Positions 1 to 5,961 of a stretch of DNA of 8,842 nt are shown piece by piece. Numbering within the stretch: the first letter of the stretch is position 1; each line of letters starts with the position of its first letter. Location: the NCBI GenBank assembly GCA_019115345.1, contig DXDV01000158.1:1-8842 (forward strand). The letters are read 5' to 3'. Source of the DNA: Candidatus Intestinimonas stercorigallinarum (GTDB lineage: Bacteria > Bacillota > Clostridia > Oscillospirales > Oscillospiraceae). Below the pieces are notes generated by a model. That model ran no database searches and was not told the origin of the DNA. It saw only the letters and a program-made list of their open reading frames with translations. Made by a program: the position numbers and the translations under genes.

Positions 1-108
1 ATCTCAAAAAACTGGCCAGGTGGCTGTGCCAGGAGAGCCTTGCCTCTCTCTGCATACTCCTTCTTTGGCCGCTACATGACCCAAACTCGGCGTATGCTTG
101 ACGCATAA
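1..108 (+). other. Possible 3' end of a plus-strand gene entering from the left
   Basis: Frame 1 is open from the first base of the window to a TAA at 106-108 and ends in residues YMTQTRRMLDA. Frame 3 is also open, to a TGA at 99-101, so the reading frame cannot be settled. A plus-strand hairpin with a T-run begins at 83, which supports a plus-strand transcript ending here, although it does not show that this stretch is translated. A stop codon inside a terminator stem is unusual. I recognise no protein family in the 35 visible residues. It may equally be the untranslated tail of a gene or a small RNA. Confidence 0.2.
6..32 (-). terminator. Terminator-like hairpin with U6, minus strand
   Basis: On the minus strand, CTGGC at 32-28 and CAG at 26-24 pair with CTG at 19-17 and GCCAG at 16-12, with one bulged base at 27 and a four-base loop. 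T6 follows at 11-6. This is a short but normally shaped intrinsic terminator. It lies about 100 nt beyond the GC-rich hairpin that follows the serine hydrolase gene, so it may be a second, backup stop for that operon. Confidence 0.4.
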
Positions 109-119
109 GCCGGGTTTTT
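83..119 (+). terminator. Intrinsic terminator, plus strand
   Basis: Bases 83-97 pair with 103-117 around a five-base loop (98-102). The 15-bp stem has one mismatch and one G-T wobble. The stem runs into GGGTTTTT (112-119), giving a U-run on the plus strand. This is the expected end of a plus-strand transcript from the left flank, converging on the minus-strand operon of this window. The opposite strand has an A-rich stem base and could also act weakly as a terminator. Confidence 0.5.
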
Positions 120-129
120 CGACAGCCTG

Positions 130-161
130 AAGGCCCCGCCGGTGAAAACCGGCGGGGCCTT
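130..161 (-). terminator. GC-rich terminator hairpin after the serine hydrolase gene
   Basis: A perfect 14-bp inverted repeat (130-143 with 148-161) has a four-base loop (GAAA on the plus strand). It starts 8 nt after the stop codon of the minus-strand serine hydrolase gene, the right place for that operon's terminator. No T-run follows on either strand beyond the final TT of the stem, so termination may be incomplete or aided by the hairpin at 6-32. Confidence 0.6.
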
Positions 162-169
162 GTCTCCAT

Positions 170-2248
170 TTACTCAGCCAGGCTCAGGTGGAAGCGGACG
201 CCGGGGGCACCGGCAAAGACGATCCAGCCCCCCTCGGGGAGGACGGCGGAGACGTCCCCAAAGGCCACGGAGCTAGCCGTGGCGGCACCGCTGGCATCAT
301 AGACGGTGAAGCCGCCCCCCTCCGGCAGGGTGACGTTCAGGGTCTGTCCGCCCAGGTCCCCCACGCTGTACCACCGGGCATAGCCGTCGTCCAGGATGGT
401 GCAGTAGGCCCCCGCCCCGGCGTAGAGGTCCCCCAGTCCGGAGGCCGGAGCGCACAGGTAGCCCCCCGCCTTCAGGTACTCCTTGCCGTCCAGGGTGACC
501 ACCTCATAGTCGGCGCCGTTGCGGCTGCCGGTGCCGGGGAGCTGGACATACTGCTCCGCCAGGGTCTCGCTCACGATCCGCTCGAAGCCCGCCACATAGC
601 CGGGGGCCTCCGCCAGGACGGTGGCGGCGGCAAAGGGTCCGGACAGATAGACCTGTGAGGTGTACTTCTCGTTGACGATGAGGTATGGCTCCGACCCGCG
701 GGCGGCCCAGGCGTCCAGGGCGGCTTGGGTAACGCCGGTGTTGGGCTCCAGCTTCTCCAGGGCGTAGTTGGCCGTCCCGGAGGAGGTAAGGCCGGGCACG
801 GCGGCATAGCCCTTCTGGAAGAGGTAGGTCCGGCCGTTGTCCTCGGTGACGAAGGTCATGTAGAAGGTCCCGGTCTCATCCAGAAAAACGCCGCTGTCCA
901 GATAGGTGAACCGCTGCTCCGCTCCGCCCAGGGCGGCGGCGGTGGTCAGGGTCATGGTCTGGTCGTCGGGGAAGGCCACGGTGGCCACCAGCCCCAGGGA
1001 GGCGTAGGTCCCGGCGTGGGCCTTCAGCGCCTCGGGGATGGCCGCCGGCTGGCCGGCGGGGAGGGGGGGCAGGCTCTCGTCCACCGTCACCCCGTCCTCC
1101 GCCAGGGCGTCGATGAGGATGCGCTCCCCCGCCAGCTGGTTGTAGGTGCTCACGCCGCCGGAGGAGAGGACGGCCACCGCCTTGTCCTCCTCGGGGAGGA
1201 CGATGAGGGAGGCGTGGTAGCGCAGGGTGTCGCCCCCCTTCACCAGGGCGGTGATGCCGCTCTGGTTGAAGGGGTACTGGTGGACGTTGTCCCAGCCCAG
1301 GCCGTAGGCCAGGGTGTCGTCCCCGCTGTCCTCCGGCCACAGGCCCTTCGCCGCCCAGTCGGTGTTCATCAGGTCCAGCCACTCCTGGTCCAGGAGGCCG
1401 TCGCCGCACAGCAGTCCGCCGAAGGCGGCCAGGTCGGCGGCGGTGGCGTAGAGCCCGCCGGTGCCCACGATGCCCACGGTGTCCTGGGGGAGGGCCCGGA
1501 CGTCCTCGCCGGAGAGGTAGGTCTTGGCCAGGCGGCCGGCGTCAAAGTCGTCTCCGGGGGCGTAGGTGTCGGTGAGGCCAGCCGGGTCCAGGATGGCGGC
1601 GCGGAGGTAGTCCATGAACTCCATGCCGCTCACCGCCTCCACCACCAGCTGGGCCAGGGTATAGCCGTCGTTGGAGTAGACGCAGTAGGCCCCGGGGTCG
1701 GCCTTGAGCCGCTGGGGGGCGAGCCGCTCCAGCAGCTCGTCGGCGGCGCTCTCGTCGGCGTCGCCAAAGAGGAAGGCGTCCTGGGTGGTGTCCCCCATGA
1801 GCCCGGAGGAGTGGTCCAGCAGCATGCGGACGGTGATGTCCTTGTACCGCTCGTCGGCCATGGTGAAGCCGGGCAGGTACTCGGTCACCGGGTCCTCCAG
1901 CTCCAGCTTGCCGTCCTGGGCCAGGGTGAGGACGGCGGCGGCGGTGTAGGTCTTGGACACCGAGCCGATGCCGTAGAGGATGTCCTCGGTGAGGGCCCGG
2001 TCCTCCGTCTTGGAGTAGACTCCCCAGCCCCCCTGGGCGGTGATCTCGCCGTCCTCCCAGAGGGCGTAGCGGACGGAGTCGGCTCCGCCGTACTGGGCCG
2101 AGAGTTCGATGGCGTGGAGGGCCTTGTCCTCCAGAGCAGCCCCCGCCGCCGGGGCGGTCTCCCCCTGGGCGGCAAAGGCGGACAGGGTCAGGACGGGCGT
2201 CAGGACAAGTCCCGCCAGCGCCCCGCTGAGCATCCGTTTCCATTCCAT
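170..2248 (-). CDS. Secreted serine hydrolase, beta-lactamase/PBP-like (class C fold)
   Basis: A 692-residue exported enzyme. Residues 1-26 form a signal peptide (basic start, hydrophobic core, AFA-type cleavage site). Residues of about 45-385 match the beta-lactamase family (PF00144 type): S96-V-S-K99 is the nucleophile motif, Y191-S-N193 the second motif, and K337-G-G339 sits where class C enzymes have KTG or HxG. Family members are DD-peptidases, D-aminopeptidases or esterases; substrate cannot be read from sequence. Residues of about 400-690 are rich in beta-strand, Gly and Tyr and match nothing I recognise; part may resemble the lipocalin-like tails of this family. There is no LPXTG motif or C-terminal membrane segment, so the protein is probably released or held non-covalently. 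The start is supported by GGAGG at 2258-2262, 9 nt upstream. It is the last gene of an operon with an LTA-synthase-family gene, so a role on teichoic acid or peptidoglycan is likely. An FmtA-like D-alanyl esterase is one inferred option. Confidence 0.88.
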   Translation of the reverse strand: MEWKRMLSGALAGLVLTPVLTLSAFAAQGETAPAAGAALEDKALHAIELSAQYGGADSVRYALWEDGEITAQGGWGVYSKTEDRALTEDILYGIGSVSKTYTAAAVLTLAQDGKLELEDPVTEYLPGFTMADERYKDITVRMLLDHSSGLMGDTTQDAFLFGDADESAADELLERLAPQRLKADPGAYCVYSNDGYTLAQLVVEAVSGMEFMDYLRAAILDPAGLTDTYAPGDDFDAGRLAKTYLSGEDVRALPQDTVGIVGTGGLYATAADLAAFGGLLCGDGLLDQEWLDLMNTDWAAKGLWPEDSGDDTLAYGLGWDNVHQYPFNQSGITALVKGGDTLRYHASLIVLPEEDKAVAVLSSGGVSTYNQLAGERILIDALAEDGVTVDESLPPLPAGQPAAIPEALKAHAGTYASLGLVATVAFPDDQTMTLTTAAALGGAEQRFTYLDSGVFLDETGTFYMTFVTEDNGRTYLFQKGYAAVPGLTSSGTANYALEKLEPNTGVTQAALDAWAARGSEPYLIVNEKYTSQVYLSGPFAAATVLAEAPGYVAGFERIVSETLAEQYVQLPGTGSRNGADYEVVTLDGKEYLKAGGYLCAPASGLGDLYAGAGAYCTILDDGYARWYSVGDLGGQTLNVTLPEGGGFTVYDASGAATASSVAFGDVSAVLPEGGWIVFAGAPGVRFHLSLAE

Positions 2249-2264
2249 AAATTGCTTCCTCCTT

Positions 2265-2591
2265 TTATCCTTCCGATTCTGCGCTCTGACCGCTCTGTGC
2301 TTCGTAATAGGCCCGGCACTCCTCCGCCGTCCGGGGAGGCTGGGCGTTCATGGCGTCGGCCCGCTCCAAAAGCCAGGCCCGCAGGGCGGCGACGCCCTCC
2401 TCGCTCACCGGGAAGTCCGCCTCCCCCTCCTGCCGGGCGTAGCTCCGGCAGAAGGGCCCCTGCCAGATGACCACATGCATGGTCCCCTCCCTGGGCTTTT
2501 CGATCTCATAGCACAGCAGGCCCCGGCTCCCCGACCAGCCGTTGTCGTTTTCAAAGTGGGAGAGCACCGGGAGATAAAATTCCTGTTCCAT
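2265..2591 (-). CDS. Hypothetical protein, 108 residues, between LTA synthase and serine hydrolase
   Basis: I do not recognise this protein. It is 108 residues, acidic, without signal peptide or membrane segment, so probably cytosolic. The first half has aromatic and glycine positions that look like a small beta-sheet domain (FENDNGWSGSRG, then VVIWQGPFCRSY). The second half looks helical (SEEGVAALRAWLLERAD) and ends in a polar Q/S/E-rich tail. The open frame extends upstream to 2681, but the ATG at 2591 is chosen because it has a near-perfect site (TAAGGAGG) six bases before it and because an earlier start would overlap the upstream gene by about 80 bases. It begins 10 nt after the LTA synthase stop and ends 16 nt before the hydrolase start, so it is almost certainly co-transcribed and may be an accessory or regulatory partner. 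That role is inference. Confidence 0.75.
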   Translation of the reverse strand: MEQEFYLPVLSHFENDNGWSGSRGLLCYEIEKPREGTMHVVIWQGPFCRSYARQEGEADFPVSEEGVAALRAWLLERADAMNAQPPRTAEECRAYYEAQSGQSAESEG

Positions 2592-2601
2592 CTGTTCCTC
2601 C

Positions 2602-4629
2602 TTACTGGGCGGGCAGGGTGAAGAAATCGGGCAGGCGGTCCTCCTCGCTGTCGAAGAGCAGGTTGTACTGGAGGGACTCATACCGGAGGAGCCACGCCTG
2701 GGCCGTCTCCGAGAGGGCCGACCGGTCGGTCTGCCAGGCGCCGTCGGTATCCATGTAGCCCATGGCGTTGAGGGCGGGCACCCACTCTTGGAGCTGGAGC
2801 AGGAACCGCTGGTAGTCCGTCATGGGCAGGCCCGCCGTCTCCACGAGCAGAGCGGACAGGTAGTTGAGGGAGGTCACCACCCCATCCTCCTCCGGGATGT
2901 CGTAGTTGGCCCAGAGGAAGAAGGGCACCTCCTGGCGCTGCTGGGCGGTGGCGATGTCCACCTTCTCAAAGTCGCCCCCCAGCATCTCGGTATAGAAGTT
3001 GGTGGCCACCTGGGGCTGGTGATCCCCGAAGAAGAGGATCATGGTGGGCTCCTCCACCTGGGAGAAGTAGCCGATGAGGTATTCCAGGGCGCTGTCCGAC
3101 TGCCGCAGCAGGGAGAGGTACTGGTCCACGGTGGAGTAGCGGCCCTCCAGGTCCCCGGTGAGCCACACCGTCTTGTCCAGCCCCGTCCAGGGCACGTTGT
3201 AGGCGCTGTGGTTCTGCATGGTGACGTTGAAGATAAAGAGGGACTCCCCCTCCTCCTTGGCCTCGTAGCGGCGGATGAGCTCCTCATAGTTGGACTGGTC
3301 GGTGATGTAGTTGCGCATGTAGGCGGGGTCGGTGAAATCCCCCTGGAAGTGGATCTCGTCAAAGCCGAAGCTCTTGTACACCGCCCGGCGGTTCCACCCC
3401 GAGGAGAGGTAGGGGTGCAGGAACACGGTGCGGTAGCCCAGGCTCCCCAGCTGACTGCCCAGGTTGGGCTCCTCCTCTCCCACGTACATGTGGAAGGGGA
3501 CCGTCCCCTCCGGGAGGAAGGCCATGGTGTTCCCGGTGAGGAACTCATACTCCGAGTTGGCGGTGGTCCCCCCAAAGACCGAGGAATAGGCGGTGCCCCG
3601 GATGGTGTTCTCCGTGAGGCTGTGGAAGAAGGGGAGGGGGTCGGTGTTGGTCTCCAGGTCAAAGACCTCCGCCAGGTCGGAGAAGGACTCGTTCATGATG
3701 ACGATGAGATTCACCGGCGTCTCCGCCCCCACGGCGGCGGGGTCGCCCTTCCAGCCCTCCCCGGTCTCCATCTGGATGGAGGCCAGGGCCTCCTGGGAGT
3801 AGCCCTCCGGTTCCTCCACGCCGCTGTACCGCAGGCACACCGAGAAGTTGAGGACAAAGCCGTTGCCCCGGGTGGTCCAGAGGGAGGGCTCGATCTCCGC
3901 CCAGCGGAGGAAGTCGGTGCGGAAGAAGATCACCAGGTAGACCGCCGAGAGGGCGGTCAGGGGAAGGGCGGCCTTCCAGCGGGGGCGCTGGCGGCCGGGG
4001 CGCTTGGGCACCTTCCACAGCAGCAGCAGGAAGAGGGCGCACACCAGCAGGCACCGGAGCTGGACGACGTCGGGGGTGTAGTCGTAATTCCCCGCCACAT
4101 TGGCGGCGGTGCGCAGGCTCAGCAGGTCGCCGGGGAAGATGGTCCGGCCCCGGAAGCGGATGATGTACCGGTTGGCCAGGCCCACAAAGACGAAGAGGCC
4201 GGTGGTCAGCCCCGCCGTCAGCCGCACCCGGCCGGTCGCCAGATAGAGCAGCCCGGCGGTCATGTAGTACCACACCAGGTTCAGCCCGATCTGAAGGGCG
4301 GAGAGCTCCTCCCAGATCAGGTAGTTATAGTTCATCTGCTCCACCAGGACGAAGGCCAGCAGCGGACCGGCGGCGAAGGCGGCCCAGCGGCACCGGGCCC
4401 CCGCTCTCTCCGGCAGGGCCAGGCCCAGGGGGAGGAGGACGCCGAAGCCCAGGGACCAGCCCAGGCTCTCCGCCAGGGAGAGGCCATATCGGAGCAGGAC
4501 GGCAAGGAGGGCGGAGGCCAGGCAGACGGCAGGGAGGAGGCGTTTCTGGCGGCAGAAGAGGAGACGGCGGACCGGCGTGGACGGTTTCCGGCGGTCCTTT
4601 TTCGTTTTGGACGGGGTCTTTACGCTCAT
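2602..4629 (-). CDS. LTA synthase family membrane sulfatase (phosphoglycerol transferase)
   Basis: A 675-residue protein with a cationic N-terminus, five to seven hydrophobic segments within about residues 30-240, and an extracellular alkaline-phosphatase/sulfatase domain at about 305-610. Family members move glycerol-phosphate from phosphatidylglycerol onto lipoteichoic acid or a related polymer outside the membrane. The metal and catalytic residues known from LtaS are present: E314 in NESFS, nucleophile T356 in GGTTANSE, D536-H537 in FGDHQP; also H474 in TMQNHS, and the FLHPY...GWNRR motif. The ATG at 4629 is preferred (AAGGA 11 nt upstream). An in-frame GTG at 4686 would add 19 residues but lacks a Shine-Dalgarno and lies at the predicted transcription start. 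It is the first gene of a three-gene envelope operon. Whether it makes true LTA, a primer or another glycerol-phosphate decoration cannot be decided from sequence. Confidence 0.93.
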   Translation of the reverse strand: MSVKTPSKTKKDRRKPSTPVRRLLFCRQKRLLPAVCLASALLAVLLRYGLSLAESLGWSLGFGVLLPLGLALPERAGARCRWAAFAAGPLLAFVLVEQMNYNYLIWEELSALQIGLNLVWYYMTAGLLYLATGRVRLTAGLTTGLFVFVGLANRYIIRFRGRTIFPGDLLSLRTAANVAGNYDYTPDVVQLRCLLVCALFLLLLWKVPKRPGRQRPRWKAALPLTALSAVYLVIFFRTDFLRWAEIEPSLWTTRGNGFVLNFSVCLRYSGVEEPEGYSQEALASIQMETGEGWKGDPAAVGAETPVNLIVIMNESFSDLAEVFDLETNTDPLPFFHSLTENTIRGTAYSSVFGGTTANSEYEFLTGNTMAFLPEGTVPFHMYVGEEEPNLGSQLGSLGYRTVFLHPYLSSGWNRRAVYKSFGFDEIHFQGDFTDPAYMRNYITDQSNYEELIRRYEAKEEGESLFIFNVTMQNHSAYNVPWTGLDKTVWLTGDLEGRYSTVDQYLSLLRQSDSALEYLIGYFSQVEEPTMILFFGDHQPQVATNFYTEMLGGDFEKVDIATAQQRQEVPFFLWANYDIPEEDGVVTSLNYLSALLVETAGLPMTDYQRFLLQLQEWVPALNAMGYMDTDGAWQTDRSALSETAQAWLLRYESLQYNLLFDSEEDRLPDFFTLPAQ

Positions 4630-4657
4630 GGCAGTTTCTTTCCTTTTTCGCAGGCGG

Positions 4658-4675
4658 GTCCGCCCCGGGGCGGAC
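4658..4675. promoter_or_regulatory. 18-nt perfect palindrome in the LTA synthase leader
   Basis: Bases 4658-4675 are exactly self-complementary: GTCCGCCCC followed by its reverse complement. They lie between the predicted promoter (4692-4720) and the ribosome binding site (about 4641-4645). As DNA this could be a dimeric repressor operator just downstream of the transcription start. As RNA it folds into a 7-bp stem. The GTCC half also can pair with GGACG at about 4687-4691 in an alternative hairpin, so the two folds exclude each other. No U-run follows, so it is not a simple terminator. Function is inferred from position only. Confidence 0.4.
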
Positions 4676-4691
4676 GATAAAATCACCGTCC

Positions 4692-4720
4692 ATTTTACAA
4701 CGGACCGCCCGCAAAAGCAA
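4692..4720 (-). promoter_or_regulatory. Predicted sigma-70-type promoter of the LTA synthase operon
   Basis: On the minus strand a -35-like TTGCTT (4720-4715) is followed by a 17-nt spacer and a -10 TAAAAT (4697-4692). The -10 matches the consensus at five of six positions and the -35 at three of six. Transcription would start near 4685, leaving a leader of about 55 nt before the ATG at 4629. Placement between the amidohydrolase stop (4732) and the LTA synthase gene supports a separate transcript. Confidence 0.5.
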
Positions 4721-4731
4721 GACCGGCCCGG

Positions 4732-5853
4732 TTATTGCCGGATGATCTGCCGGTAGAGGTCCACGGCCTCCTCCAGGATGCCGTCGGGGAAGTCATAGGT
4801 GTCGGCGTGGAGGTCGGGGCGGTCGCCGCCGGCGCAGATGCCGAAGGAGCAGCCCGGCACCGCCTTGAGGATGTGTCCCAGGTCCTCGGAGGCCCGGTGG
4901 GGGGCGGGGGCCTCCACCAGGGGCAGCCCCAGGGCCCCGGCGGCGGAGCGCACCTTGTCCACGCACCAGCCGGTGCTGCGGGTCTCGGGGAAGGCGTCCT
5001 GGAAGGTGATCTCCAGCGCCAGCCCCGCCTGGGCGCTGAGCTGTTCGGCCAGGCGCCGGATGTCGTCCACCAGGGCATCCAGCTCCGCCTCATGCTCGGC
5101 CCGGACGGTGACCGAGAGCTCTCCCCGGCCCGGCGCCACCCCGAAGGCCTTCTGGCCCACGTCGATCTGGACGATGGTGCACAGCACCAGCCCCTGTCGG
5201 CGCTCCGGAGCGGTCAGCTCCGGCAGGGCACAGGCCAGCCGGGCCAGGGGAAGGGCGGGGCTCCTGCCCTTCTCCGGCATGCTGGCGTGGGTCACGGCCC
5301 CCGTCATGGCGATGGTCATGCCGGTGGAGGCGCAGTGCATGACGCCCTCCCGCACCAGCACCGCCCCGGGGGGATCGAGGCTGAAATTGTGGTAGGCGTA
5401 GCACTCCTCCACCCCCAGCTCCACCAGCTTTTCCACCGTCTCCCGGGCCCCGGCGCCGATCTCCTCGGCGTGCTGGAAGAGAAAGACCACGTTCTTGTCG
5501 CAGCCGTCCTGATCCACCTCCAGGGCAAGGCCCGCCAGGGTGGCGGCGTGGCCGTCGTGACCGCACTTGTGGGCGACGCCGGGGACCGTGGAGGCGTAGG
5601 GCAGATCGGGGCGGTCCTCCTCGATGGGCAGGGCGTCGAAGTCGGCCCGGAAGGCGGTGGTGCCCCGGGGGGAGGGGGCCCGGTAGAGGGCGTAGAACCA
5701 GCGGCCCTGGTCCACGATCTCCAAATTCCGGGTGTGCTCCCGCAGGAAGTCCATCAGATGGCCCCGGGTCCAGCTCTCCTCCATGGACAGCTCCGGGTGC
5801 CGGTGGAGGTCGTGGCGCAGGGTCAGGATCTTTTCCAGATTTTCCTTTTTCAT
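4732..5853 (-). CDS. M20-family metal-dependent amidohydrolase
   Basis: A 373-residue cytosolic enzyme of the M20D group (N-acyl-amino acid, hippurate and IAA-amino acid hydrolases), which cleave amide bonds to release an amino acid. The binuclear metal ligands typical of the group are all visible: C97 and H99 in HKCGHDGH, E131 in QHAEE, H155 in AYHNF and H349 in DLHAD. The early motifs RHDLHRHPELS and RADFDALPIEED also fit. Residues of about 178-285 form the inserted lid/dimerisation domain with the THAS motif. Length is close to the usual 370-400. The start has AGGAG five bases upstream. It lies 108 nt downstream of pyruvate kinase with no visible promoter of its own, only a strong hairpin between them, so it may depend on read-through. 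The exact substrate (acyl-amino acid, short peptide or other conjugate) is not determined by the sequence. Confidence 0.92.
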   Translation of the reverse strand: MKKENLEKILTLRHDLHRHPELSMEESWTRGHLMDFLREHTRNLEIVDQGRWFYALYRAPSPRGTTAFRADFDALPIEEDRPDLPYASTVPGVAHKCGHDGHAATLAGLALEVDQDGCDKNVVFLFQHAEEIGAGARETVEKLVELGVEECYAYHNFSLDPPGAVLVREGVMHCASTGMTIAMTGAVTHASMPEKGRSPALPLARLACALPELTAPERRQGLVLCTIVQIDVGQKAFGVAPGRGELSVTVRAEHEAELDALVDDIRRLAEQLSAQAGLALEITFQDAFPETRSTGWCVDKVRSAAGALGLPLVEAPAPHRASEDLGHILKAVPGCSFGICAGGDRPDLHADTYDFPDGILEEAVDLYRQIIRQ

Positions 5854-5900
5854 GACGTCTCCTTTCTCCTCCGCCCCGGCATGGGACGGAGAAACGCGCA

Positions 5901-5935
5901 GGACCCGGTCCGCGCGGCGGGCGCGGACCGGGTCC
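5901..5935 (-). terminator. Perfect 15-bp hairpin after pyruvate kinase
   Basis: Bases 5901-5915 pair exactly with 5921-5935 around a five-base loop. The hairpin begins 26 nt after the pyruvate kinase stop and ends 47 nt before the amidohydrolase start. On the minus strand it is followed only by TGCGCGTTTC, with no proper U-run, so it may be a partial terminator or a processing/stability element that reduces expression of the downstream gene. Confidence 0.55.
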
Positions 5936-5961
5936 AGAATGGTTCCAGGGCTCTGCGGGGC

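Noticed and set aside
725..2470. 581-codon plus-strand open frame antisense to the serine hydrolase gene
   Set aside because: It is a shadow of the signal-peptide-bearing hydrolase, with Gly/Val/Gln-rich composition and no recognisable motif.
2592..2681. Upstream extension of the 108-residue protein to 2681
   Set aside because: The added 30 residues are Ser/Thr/Pro/Cys-rich, overlap the LTA synthase coding end, and bypass an excellent ribosome binding site before 2591.
2788..4680. 630-codon plus-strand open frame antisense to the LTA synthase gene
   Set aside because: It mirrors a gene with clear catalytic motifs; composition is low-complexity (G, E, V, H, Q) and no domain is visible.
5901..5935. 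Repeat-family or mobile-element end
   Set aside because: Only one copy is in the window, no target duplication or transposase is nearby, and its position after a stop codon fits a transcript-end hairpin.
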